Assembly: GCA_043743785.1 (NCBI GenBank)
Contig: JAYTVW010000121.1
Span: 1 to 25,928 of the forward strand
Direction of reading: 5' to 3'
Source of the DNA: JAQTNA01 sp043743785
Lineage (GTDB): Bacteria > Pseudomonadota > Gammaproteobacteria > Burkholderiales > Rhodocyclaceae
DNA: 25,928 nt
Part shown: piece after piece, positions 7,968 through 15,526 of the stretch
How the letters are laid out: each line of letters starts with the position of its first letter
How positions within the stretch are numbered: position 1 is the first letter of the stretch
The notes under the pieces: model-generated
What the model was told of the DNA's origin: nothing
Seen by the model: only the letters and a program-made list of their open reading frames with translations
Databases searched by the model: none
Program-made: the position numbers and the translations under genes

Positions 7968-10943
7968 GTGGTGAAACGTCCAGGTTTTGAGAAGCAGTCC
8001 ACAGTAGAGGGCCAGCGCTTCCGCCTGCGGCTGTTCTGGCTGGTGCTCAGCCTGAATCTCTGCGTTGGCATCATCACCACGGCCTTTCTGACTCATAGCC
8101 GGGAGCAATATTCGGAAAAGGCGGCCGTCACCGCGCAAAACCTGACGGACATCCTGGAACAGCACATCAGTGCCCAGATCCGCCTGGTGGACCAGGCCCT
8201 GCAAAGCGTGGCGGATCAGCAGGAGCGCCGTATCAGCGGCCAGTCCGCCATGAGCGACGAGGCCTTCGAGGCCATGCTGGCCACCCATACGGAACGTCTC
8301 AAAGGCATTGCCGTCGTGCGCATGGCTGACGCCGCCGGGATTGTGCGCCACGGCCCGGGTATCCCCCGGGAACAGCCGATATCCGTTGCAGACCGTCCCT
8401 ACTTCCTGCAACAAAAGACTGCCTCCGGCGGGCGAGCAAGCCTGGGTGCCCCGGTGGTCAGCCGCATCTCCGGCGAATGGACCCTCAGCCTGGCCCGCCG
8501 CTTCAACCATCCGGACGGCAGCTTCGCTGGCGTCGTGTACGCGCCCATTTTCCTGCCCCACCTGGCCCGCATCCTGGCCAGCGTCGACGTAGGTACCCAC
8601 GGCGCCGTATCCCTGCGTGACGCGGATATGGGCATCATCGTGCGCCATCCGGAATCAAAAAATCCGGCCATCGTCATCGGCACCCGGAACATCGCCCCGG
8701 AACTCCACGCCCTGTTGAAGGCAGGCAAAACCTTCGGCCATTACCGGGCCGTCATCAAGCTGGACGACATCGAGCGCACCGTGGCTTTCCGCCGCTCCAC
8801 CGACTGGCCCCTGTTCGTGAACACGGGCCTATCCACCGAGGATTACCTGGCGGGCTGGCATCAGGAACTGCAGTTCTCCCTGGTTGCCTGCCTGGTCTTC
8901 GGCCTCCTCAGCCTGACAACCGCCTACGTTCTCTATCAGGAATGGTCGCGCGGTGAAACAACGCGCCGCAAGTTAAAGGAAAGCGAGGGTCTGTTACGCA
9001 CGATTTTTGACAACTCCGGCGTCGGCATCGCCCTCGTGGGCACAACAGGTCAGGTACGCTATGCCAATGCGGCCACGGCGCGCATGTTCGGCGTCACGCC
9101 GACGGTCATGGCGGGCACCTCGTATTTTGATCTGGTGCGCCCGGAAGAACGGACCGAAGCGGCCGCCGGCATGGCCCAACTGCTCACCGGCGAGAGCCAG
9201 GAAGTGGACGTGGAGCGGGAATACTGCCGCCCCGACGGCGGACGCTTCTGGGGCCAGTTGAGCGTTCGGCGTCTGGGAGAGGGTCAGGGCGGCGTCACCG
9301 GCTTGCTGGGCATTCTCTCGGATACCTCCCGGCGTCATGCGGCAGAGCTGGAAACAGAGCGGGAACGCTCGCGCCTGCAAATGATCCTGCGCACCGCCAG
9401 CGACGGCATCCATATCCTGGACGAACAGGGCGTCCTGGTGGAAGCCAACCCGGCATTCCTGAGCATGCTCGGACTGGATGAAAGCGCCATCGGCCACCTG
9501 CGGGTGGATGCCTGGGATGCCCAGGACAGCTGGCAAACCATCCGGGAAAGAAATCTCCAGCTTATCGCCAGCGGCCTCGGCAATGTCTTCGAAACCTGCC
9601 AGCGCCGCCGGGACGGCAGCCTCATCGATGTAGAAATCAGCGCCTGCGGCATGCATCTGGACGGCAAGCGTTTTCTCTATGCCTCCGCTCGCGACATCAC
9701 GGAAAAGAAACAGACCCGCGTGCTGCTGGAACGCCATCGGGAGCATCTGGAGGAACTTGTATCCGAACGCACCGCCGCCCTGGAGGACGCCCTGGCTGCG
9801 GCAGAAGCCGCCAACCGGGCCAAGAGTGCCTTCCTGGCCAACATGAGCCACGAAATCCGCACGCCCTTGAACGCCGTGCTGGGCATGGCCCACCTCATCC
9901 GCCGGGAGGGCGTCACTCGCCGCCAGTCAGATCGCCTGGAGAAAATCGACCACGCCGCCCAGCATCTCTTGAGCGTGCTTAACGACATCCTGGACTTGTC
10001 CAAGATCGAAGCCGGCAAGTTTGTGCTGGAAGACTCCCCGGTGGCGGTGGAGGCCCTGATGTTGAACATCACCGCCATGCTCGGCGACAAGGCCCGGGCC
10101 AAGGGCCTGGGCCTGTCAGTGGAGTGCCCACCCCTGCCGAAAAACCTGCGGGGGGATCCGACCCGCATTACCCAGGCCATCCTCAACCTGGCGAATAACG
10201 CCATCAAGTTCACCGAACGGGGCAGCATCACCCTGCGTAGCCACCGGCTCACGGAAAGTGACGAGGCCCTGGAGCTGCGCTTCGAAGTGCAGGACTCGGG
10301 CATCGGCATCGCGCCAGATGCCCTGACCCGGCTGTTCGCCCCCTTCGAGCAGGCGGACAGTTCCACCACCCGCCAATACGGCGGCACCGGCCTGGGCCTG
10401 GCCATCACGCGCCGACTCGCTGAACTCATGGGGGGCCAGGCCGGAGTCAGCAGCACACCGGAATCCGGCAGCACCTTCTGGTTCAGCGTTCGCCTCAAGA
10501 AGGGCGCGGAGGAAGCCCAGCCTGGGGCCAGCAAGGCGGACGACCCGGAACAAGCCCTGCGGGAGCGCTTCCACTGCGCCCGCCTGTTGCTGGCGGAGGA
10601 TGACAGCATCAACCAGGAAGTGGCGCTGGAACTGCTCAGCAGTGTCGGATTGAGCGTGGATGTGGCGGAAAATGGCCAGCAAGCCCTTGAACTGGCCGGG
10701 CGCAAGAGCTACGCCCTGATACTCATGGACATGCAGATGCCGGTCATGGATGGGCTGGCGGCGGCCCAGGCTATCCGCAACCAGGGTATTCGAACACCGA
10801 TTTTGGCCATGACCGCCAATGCCTTCGCCGAAGATCGGCAATTGTGCCTCGCCGCCGGCATGGACGACTTCATTTCAAAACCCGTGGATCCCCAGGCCCT
10901 CTACGCCCTGCTGCTGCGCTGGCTGGAGCAGGCACAAACATAG
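7968..10943 (+). CDS. Membrane hybrid histidine kinase (periplasmic sensor, two PAS, HisKA, HATPase, REC)
   Basis: A 991-residue sensor kinase. Helix 1 (about 20-42) and helix 2 (about 302-323) bracket a periplasmic region that looks like a double-Cache sensor. PAS domains lie at about 338-455 and 465-580, then a coiled coil (585-620). The HisKA H-box has His628 in NMSHEIRTPLN; the ATPase has an N-box (LANNAIKF), G1 (DSGIGI) and G2 (GGTGLGLA). The C-terminal receiver has acidic Asp878-Asp879, phospho-acceptor Asp921 in MDMQMP, Thr949 and Lys971. All catalytic residues are present. GGGAG (7959-7963) is four bases before the GTG at 7968 and seven before the GTG at 7971, so the start may be one codon later. 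No separate response regulator or HPt gene is adjacent. Co-transcription with the K+ channel suggests a linked signal, which is inference. Confidence 0.93.
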   Translation: MVKRPGFEKQSTVEGQRFRLRLFWLVLSLNLCVGIITTAFLTHSREQYSEKAAVTAQNLTDILEQHISAQIRLVDQALQSVADQQERRISGQSAMSDEAFEAMLATHTERLKGIAVVRMADAAGIVRHGPGIPREQPISVADRPYFLQQKTASGGRASLGAPVVSRISGEWTLSLARRFNHPDGSFAGVVYAPIFLPHLARILASVDVGTHGAVSLRDADMGIIVRHPESKNPAIVIGTRNIAPELHALLKAGKTFGHYRAVIKLDDIERTVAFRRSTDWPLFVNTGLSTEDYLAGWHQELQFSLVACLVFGLLSLTTAYVLYQEWSRGETTRRKLKESEGLLRTIFDNSGVGIALVGTTGQVRYANAATARMFGVTPTVMAGTSYFDLVRPEERTEAAAGMAQLLTGESQEVDVEREYCRPDGGRFWGQLSVRRLGEGQGGVTGLLGILSDTSRRHAAELETERERSRLQMILRTASDGIHILDEQGVLVEANPAFLSMLGLDESAIGHLRVDAWDAQDSWQTIRERNLQLIASGLGNVFETCQRRRDGSLIDVEISACGMHLDGKRFLYASARDITEKKQTRVLLERHREHLEELVSERTAALEDALAAAEAANRAKSAFLANMSHEIRTPLNAVLGMAHLIRREGVTRRQSDRLEKIDHAAQHLLSVLNDILDLSKIEAGKFVLEDSPVAVEALMLNITAMLGDKARAKGLGLSVECPPLPKNLRGDPTRITQAILNLANNAIKFTERGSITLRSHRLTESDEALELRFEVQDSGIGIAPDALTRLFAPFEQADSSTTRQYGGTGLGLAITRRLAELMGGQAGVSSTPESGSTFWFSVRLKKGAEEAQPGASKADDPEQALRERFHCARLLLAEDDSINQEVALELLSSVGLSVDVAENGQQALELAGRKSYALILMDMQMPVMDGLAAAQAIRNQGIRTPILAMTANAFAEDRQLCLAAGMDDFISKPVDPQALYALLLRWLEQAQT

Positions 10944-11007
10944 ATCAGGCCAGACCATGCCAACAACCAAGCCCATGCCCATCCTGCAAAGCTAGGGTTG
11001 GCGGGGC

Positions 11008-11082
11008 GTAGGGTGGGCAAAGCGCAGCGTGCCCACGATGGCTTGTCCATACGCGTGGGCAGATGAGACCTGCCCACCCTGC
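11008..11082. repeat. Inverted intergenic repeat of the GTAGGGTGGGCA type
   Basis: GTAGGGTGGGCA (11008-11019) is answered by its complement TGCCCACCCTGC (11071-11082), and an inner pair GTGCCCACG / CGCGTGGGCA lies between them. The sequence resembles dispersed GTAGGGTGGGCA repeats that I recall as frequent between genes in many proteobacteria. No gene is present in 10944-11248 (305 bp); that gap is filled by this repeat and the palindrome at 11091. Confidence 0.65.
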
Positions 11083-11090
11083 TCCGCCCT

Positions 11091-11251
11091 TAGGCGATTG
11101 CCGGAAATAAATGTACCCGAAGACGCCGGATTTTCGTTTCCCTGCAAGGCGCGACCAACCGCGCATGGCGAGCCATGTAAGGGCGGGCGCAACGCCGCAG
11201 GGGAGCGAAAAGACAAGTCCACGGGGACATTTATTGACAGAAATCGCCTTA
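11091..11251. repeat. 161-bp imperfect palindrome, possible MITE-like element
   Basis: The ends TAGGCGATT (11091) and AATCGCCTTA (to 11251) are inverted. Inside them AATAAATGT-N-CCCG pairs with CGGGGACATTTATT, then TTTTCG-N3-CCCTGC with GCAGGGGAGCGAAAA. The centre is a CATGGC-GA-GCCATG core at 11164-11177. Arms of about 65 bases share most positions, and the midpoint of the ends coincides with the core. It contains no ORF of its own. Its right end overlaps the chemoreceptor stop codon. Mobility is inference; no target duplication is obvious. Confidence 0.65.
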
Positions 11252-13273
11252 CGCCACTCGAAAGCGGCTGATATCGCTATTGAGGCCGCTGGCCAGATCA
11301 CGCAGGCGATTGGCGGTGCGGGCCGTCAGGCCCACGGCGGAGTTATTCTCTTCCGCCATCTGGGCGATACGCTCCACATTGCGGGCGATGTCCGTACTGG
11401 CGGCGCCCTGCTCCTTCAGCGCCAGGGAAATTTCTTCCACGGCCGCAACCACCTGGCGGGCACCGCCGTTGATGCGCTCCATGGAAACCCCCGCCTGCAG
11501 TGTCAGGTCCACGCCGCCTTGCACCCGGGCCACGCCGTCGGCCATGCCCTGCACCGCCTGGCCGATGCCGGACTGGATGCCGCTGACCATGCGCGTGATT
11601 TCTTCCGTGGCCCGCCCCGTGCGTTCCGCCAGTTTGCGCACTTCATCCGCCACCACGGCGAAGCCCCGTCCGGTTTCGCCGGCCCGGGCTGCTTCGATGG
11701 CGGCATTCAGAGCCAATAAATTGGTCTGGTCGGCGATCTCCTTGATGGAGGACACCATGGTGCTGATCTCGGCGGAACGCTCGCCCAGTTGCTGCACCAC
11801 CCGGGCCGAATCGTTCACTACCTGGGCGATGAAGCGCATTTCGTCCACTGTCCGCGCCACCACCTGCCCCCCTTCGTCGGACAGCTTGCCGGAGTGGCGA
11901 GACACATCCTGTGCCTGCTGCGCGTTACGGCTGATTTCGTCGACGCTGACCGTCATCTCTTCCACGGCGGCGGCCATGCCGCTGGCTGCCTCGCTCTGCC
12001 GCTGGGAGCTCTGGGCCACCTGGGACGAGCTGGAGGCCAGCTCCACAGTAGCCAGGTTCAGCTCCTCGGCACCGCGCTGGACATTGCGTATGAGTTCATT
12101 GAAATGGCCCGCCATGGCATTGAAGCTGGTCGCCACAACCGCCAGTTCGTCCTGCCCCGCATAGGCCACTCTTGCCGTCAGATCCCCCGCCGCCAGCCGT
12201 TCGGCACCTTTGCTGAGACTCACAATACCTGCCATCACGGCCAGGTAGGCCCCCACCGCAAAATACACAAAGAGCAGCGCCACCCCCAGAGCCAAGCCGG
12301 CGTCGAGCCTGAACTCGCTTTCCAGCTTACCGATACGGGCCTGAATGAGTTGACGGATGGTGGGCAGCAAGACCTTGCCGCTCTGCTGGTAGCCCAGGTC
12401 GATGGCGGCCGTGGTGCGCGCCACATAGTCTTCCGCGCTGGTGGCAAATTTGCCGCGGATGATGTCCTCGTCCACGATTTTTAGCACGGTGCCAACCTGT
12501 TCGCCCAGCTGGGCGGAGAAACTGTCCAGGGTAGGCTTGATGAGGCCATTGGCCGCACCAGCCCGTGCCAGGCTGTCCTGCAGTTCCACCAGGCTTTTCC
12601 GCAAGGAACCGACGCGCCCGGCAAATTCCAGCCGCTCCTCGTCACTGATCTGCTTTTTCGCCAGCATGCCGGCTCCCAGGGCACGCACCCGCCCCAGTTG
12701 TTCCAGCATGTCCGGCATGCCCCGCAGGGTGGTGTCGATGAGATAAAAGGAATCGGCATCCGTGTCCAGCATGAGACCGGTATCGTCCAGGATGCGCCGC
12801 TCCAGGCCCAGCATGTGGCTGATAAGCTCCGTATGCAGGCGGCGGCTCTCCGCCAGGCTCACGCCGACACTCTTGTCGCGCACGCTATTCCATTCATCCT
12901 GGATGGGTTTCCATCCAGTTGCCACCGCGGCCAGCTTCGAAGTGACCAGCGCGCTTTCCGCTGCGGCGAGGGCCGCCGTCGTATCCCGCCCCTTGGCGCC
13001 ATGGCGCTCCGTCACCCCCGGCGCCCCGCCGATGAGCATGGCGGACAGGCCCCGGTGTTGCTGCACCTGCTGCACCGCCTTGAGCAGGGGTTCTGCCATA
13101 TCCATGCCGGCCAGCTCACCCCGGGACGCATCGATATTGCCACGCAACTGGCTGGCCAGCCCCCAGAACAACCAGGCGATGGCCAGCAGGGCCAGCACAC
13201 CGATGAGGGCAAACTTCATGGGATAACGCAGTCGCGCCATCAGGCTGATGGCGGGCGAGAAGATGATTTTCAT
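11249..13273 (-). CDS. Methyl-accepting chemotaxis protein
   Basis: A 674-residue chemoreceptor. Helix 1 (about 20-40) and helix 2 (about 325-350) enclose a large periplasmic helical domain; its start (VQQVQQHRGLSAMLIG, about 67-82) resembles NIT-type nitrate/nitrite sensing domains, but the ligand is not certain. A HAMP domain (about 345-400) leads to a long coiled coil with the highly conserved hairpin tip near 508-552 (IKEIADQTNLLALNAAIEAA and the following RGFAVVADEVRKLAE). It therefore should signal to CheA/CheW. There is no CheR-binding pentapeptide at the C-terminus. A sigma-28-type promoter lies just upstream, so it is probably expressed with the flagellar genes. The stop codon lies inside the right arm of a palindromic repeat. 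No che genes are adjacent. Confidence 0.95.
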   Translation of the reverse strand: MKIIFSPAISLMARLRYPMKFALIGVLALLAIAWLFWGLASQLRGNIDASRGELAGMDMAEPLLKAVQQVQQHRGLSAMLIGGAPGVTERHGAKGRDTTAALAAAESALVTSKLAAVATGWKPIQDEWNSVRDKSVGVSLAESRRLHTELISHMLGLERRILDDTGLMLDTDADSFYLIDTTLRGMPDMLEQLGRVRALGAGMLAKKQISDEERLEFAGRVGSLRKSLVELQDSLARAGAANGLIKPTLDSFSAQLGEQVGTVLKIVDEDIIRGKFATSAEDYVARTTAAIDLGYQQSGKVLLPTIRQLIQARIGKLESEFRLDAGLALGVALLFVYFAVGAYLAVMAGIVSLSKGAERLAAGDLTARVAYAGQDELAVVATSFNAMAGHFNELIRNVQRGAEELNLATVELASSSSQVAQSSQRQSEAASGMAAAVEEMTVSVDEISRNAQQAQDVSRHSGKLSDEGGQVVARTVDEMRFIAQVVNDSARVVQQLGERSAEISTMVSSIKEIADQTNLLALNAAIEAARAGETGRGFAVVADEVRKLAERTGRATEEITRMVSGIQSGIGQAVQGMADGVARVQGGVDLTLQAGVSMERINGGARQVVAAVEEISLALKEQGAASTDIARNVERIAQMAEENNSAVGLTARTANRLRDLASGLNSDISRFRVA

Positions 13274-13307
13274 GGCAAACCCCGATTTTCAGACCGAATG
13301 GTCCGGG

Positions 13308-13334
13308 GTATCGGCAGAAATGAAGCTAACTTGA
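13308..13334 (-). promoter_or_regulatory. Sigma-28 (FliA) type promoter for the chemoreceptor gene
   Basis: The minus strand reads TCAAGTTA-N11-GCCGATAC, against the FliA consensus TAAAGTTT-N11-GCCGATAA, with exact spacing. Transcription would begin about 29 bases before the ATG at 13273. A chemoreceptor gene is a usual FliA target, which supports the call. Confidence 0.7.
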
Positions 13335-13368
13335 GTAATTTACACGACTACTATCGCCGAGACCAACA

Positions 13369-14091
13369 TCAACCGCCCTGCAACAAGCCATCCTGCAGTA
13401 GTAGCCGGCGGCTGGCCCGGCCCGCCAGGCCCATATCGTGGGTAACGATGACGAAGCTGGTGCCCAGCTCGGCGTTCAATGCCAGCATGAGGTCGAACAC
13501 CCCTTCTGCCGTATGCCGATCCAGATTACCCGTGGGTTCGTCCGCCAACACGCAGGCCGGCCGGGTCACCAGGGCCCGGGCCATGGCCGCACGCTGACGC
13601 TCACCACCGGAGAGTTCACCCGGCGCATGGGACAAGCGATGCCCCAGGCCCACGGCTTTCAACATGGCGGCGGCCCGCTCTTCTGCCTCCGCCTTCGGCA
13701 TGCGCCGGATGTAGAGGGGCATGGCCACGTTCTCCAGGGCGGAGAACTCGGACAGCAAATGGTGAAACTGGTAAACGAAGCCCAGGGACTCATTCCGCAA
13801 ACGCCCCCGCTCGCTTTCCGTGACGCTGCTCAGGTCCCGGCCCAAGAGGCTCACCGAGCCGCTGCTGGCCCGGTCCAGGCCACCCATGAGATGCAACAGG
13901 GTGCTTTTTCCGGAACCGGAGGTGCCGACCACGGCCACCCGCTCGCCCCGGGCGATATCCAGGTCGATGCCCAGCAGCACCGGCACTTCCCCGTCCCCCA
14001 TGCCGAAGACCTTCCTCAGGCCCCGGCAGGACAAGACGGGTTGGTGCGCTACGCTCTGCTCAGCACACCCTACATCCTGTTGCTTATTCAT
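13369..14091 (-). CDS. lolD: Lipoprotein-releasing system ATP-binding protein LolD
   Basis: A 240-residue ABC ATPase that powers extraction of outer-membrane-destined lipoproteins from the inner membrane and their hand-over to LolA. Walker A is GTSGSGKST (56-64), the Q-loop is in FVYQFHHL (about 105-112), the signature is LSGGERQR (160-167), Walker B ends in VLADEP (catalytic Glu185), and the switch His218 is in VTHD. The Q-loop segment FHHLLSEF is characteristic of LolD among MacB-like ATPases. The start at 14091 overlaps the end of lolC by eight bases, so the pair is one operon. Its 3' end is 95 bp from the chemoreceptor start. Confidence 0.95.
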   Translation of the reverse strand: MNKQQDVGCAEQSVAHQPVLSCRGLRKVFGMGDGEVPVLLGIDLDIARGERVAVVGTSGSGKSTLLHLMGGLDRASSGSVSLLGRDLSSVTESERGRLRNESLGFVYQFHHLLSEFSALENVAMPLYIRRMPKAEAEERAAAMLKAVGLGHRLSHAPGELSGGERQRAAMARALVTRPACVLADEPTGNLDRHTAEGVFDLMLALNAELGTSFVIVTHDMGLAGRASRRLLLQDGLLQGG

Positions 14092-15349
14092 AACGCAGGG
14101 CCTCCGCCGGATTGAGCCGGGACGCGCGCCAGCTCGGGTAGAGGGTGGCCAGCAGGGTCAGCACCAGGGATACGGACGAGATGGCGGTGACGTCGGACCA
14201 TTGCAGGTCGGACGGCAGTTCGGAAATGTAATACACGTCCTTGGCGAGGAACTGGATGCCCAGCAGGTGTTCCAGGGCCGGCACCACGGTGCCGATATTG
14301 ACCGCCAGCAGCACGCCTCCCAGCACTCCCAGGCCCATGCCGATGACACCGATGAGCGCGCCCTGCACGATGAAGATCTGCATGATGCTGCCCGGACTCG
14401 CCCCCAGGGTGCGCAGGATGGCAATGTCGGCCTGCTTGTCGGTCACTGCCATGACCAGTGTCGAGACAATGTTGAAAGCGGCCACGGCCACGATGAGCAT
14501 CAAGATGATGAACATGACGTTCTTCTCGATCTGCACCGCCCGGAAGAAATTGGCATGGCTGCGGGTCCAGTCCGCCACCATGATTTCACCGCCGAATTTT
14601 TTCTCCAGATCCCGGCCCACGAGGCGCGCCACCCGGGGCGCCTGGAACAAGTCATCGAGTTTCAGGCGCACACCGCTCACCCTGTCCTCCATGCGGTAAA
14701 GCCGCTGGGCATCGTCCATGTGGATCAGGGCCAGGCCCGAGTCGTATTCGTACATGCCGGCCTCGAACACGCCAACCACGGTGAACTGCTTCAAGCGCGG
14801 CAGGATGGCCGCCGGGGTCACCAGGCCTTGCGGCGCGATGAGCGTCACCTTCTCGCCGGGCATGACGCCCAAAGCCCGGGCCAGGTCGGCGCCGAGGATA
14901 ATGCCGAACTCGCCGGCCTTGAGGGATTGCAGGGTACCGGCCCGCATGTTGCGGTTGAAGTCGGCCACCTTCTCCTCCGAATCCGGCAGGATGCCGCGCA
15001 CCATGACGCCCCGCACGGTCTGGTCAAAGGACAGCATGCCCTGGGCCGCCACATAGGGCGCGCTGGCGCGCACCTCCGGGTTAAGGGCCGCCGCCTCCGC
15101 CAAGCGGGGCCAGCCCGCCAGATCGCCAGACAGGGCGGTGATCTGCACGTGGGAAGCCACGCCGAGAATGCGCGTACGCAGCTCCTTCTGGAAGCCGTTC
15201 ATCACCGACAGCACGACGATGAGGGCCGCCACGCCCAGGGCGATGCCCAGCATGGAAACCATGGAAATAAAGGAAATAAAGCCGTTTCGGCCCTGCGCAC
15301 GCTTGCGCGCCCTCGTGTAGCGCAGGCCGATGAAGAGTTCGTATTTCAT
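14084..15349 (-). CDS. lolC: Lipoprotein-releasing ABC transporter permease LolC/LolE
   Basis: A 421-residue inner-membrane permease of the FtsX/MacB type. Helix 1 (about 25-50, ISFISMVSMLGIALGVAALI) is followed by a large periplasmic domain (about 55-265) and three helices near 270-300, 320-350 and 380-405. The N-terminal YELFIGLRYTRARKR and the segment SVMNGFQKELR are typical of LolC/LolE. With LolD it forms the lipoprotein release complex; only one permease gene is here, so the complex may use a homodimer (LolF-like) or have a second permease elsewhere. It overlaps lolD by eight bases. It is transcribed away from the RpfE-like gene, with 177 bp between them containing two hairpins. Confidence 0.93.
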   Translation of the reverse strand: MKYELFIGLRYTRARKRAQGRNGFISFISMVSMLGIALGVAALIVVLSVMNGFQKELRTRILGVASHVQITALSGDLAGWPRLAEAAALNPEVRASAPYVAAQGMLSFDQTVRGVMVRGILPDSEEKVADFNRNMRAGTLQSLKAGEFGIILGADLARALGVMPGEKVTLIAPQGLVTPAAILPRLKQFTVVGVFEAGMYEYDSGLALIHMDDAQRLYRMEDRVSGVRLKLDDLFQAPRVARLVGRDLEKKFGGEIMVADWTRSHANFFRAVQIEKNVMFIILMLIVAVAAFNIVSTLVMAVTDKQADIAILRTLGASPGSIMQIFIVQGALIGVIGMGLGVLGGVLLAVNIGTVVPALEHLLGIQFLAKDVYYISELPSDLQWSDVTAISSVSLVLTLLATLYPSWRASRLNPAEALRYE

Positions 15350-15436
15350 TCTGGGCGCTATGCTACACTGCTTCGCCGTTTTTCAAGGGTCTCGCGGGTT
15401 TTTCCGGACCAGAAAGCAGAATCCGTCAGGGGTAGC

Positions 15437-15493
15437 TTGTGCCGCCAGGCACAACACATCATGGACGACGCCATGTTGTGCCCTTCGGCACAA
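15437..15493. repeat. Two hairpins with identical stems between divergent lolC and the RpfE-like gene
   Basis: TTGTGCC-GCCA-GGCACAA (15437-15454) and TTGTGCC-CTTC-GGCACAA (15476-15493) have the same perfect 7-bp stem and different four-base loops, 21 bp apart. No T run follows, so they do not look like terminators. They lie in the shared upstream region, 34 bp before the ATG at 15527. They could be a short interspersed repeat, a protein-binding site used twice, or leader RNA hairpins. Confidence 0.6.
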
Positions 15494-15526
15494 CCTACAA
15501 ACTACTCCCCACTCCCCGCTGTCTTC

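Noticed and set aside
9677..10705. Long minus-strand frame opposite the kinase domains.
   Set aside because: Ser/Arg-rich shadow of a well-supported histidine kinase; no ribosome-binding site or family match.
13820..15526. A very long plus-strand frame continuing upstream of the RpfE-like gene, which could be read as a 937-residue fusion protein.
   Set aside because: It is the antisense of lolD and lolC. The translated part is low-complexity, rich in His, Gln and Arg, and matches no family. Homology begins only at the ATG at 15527.
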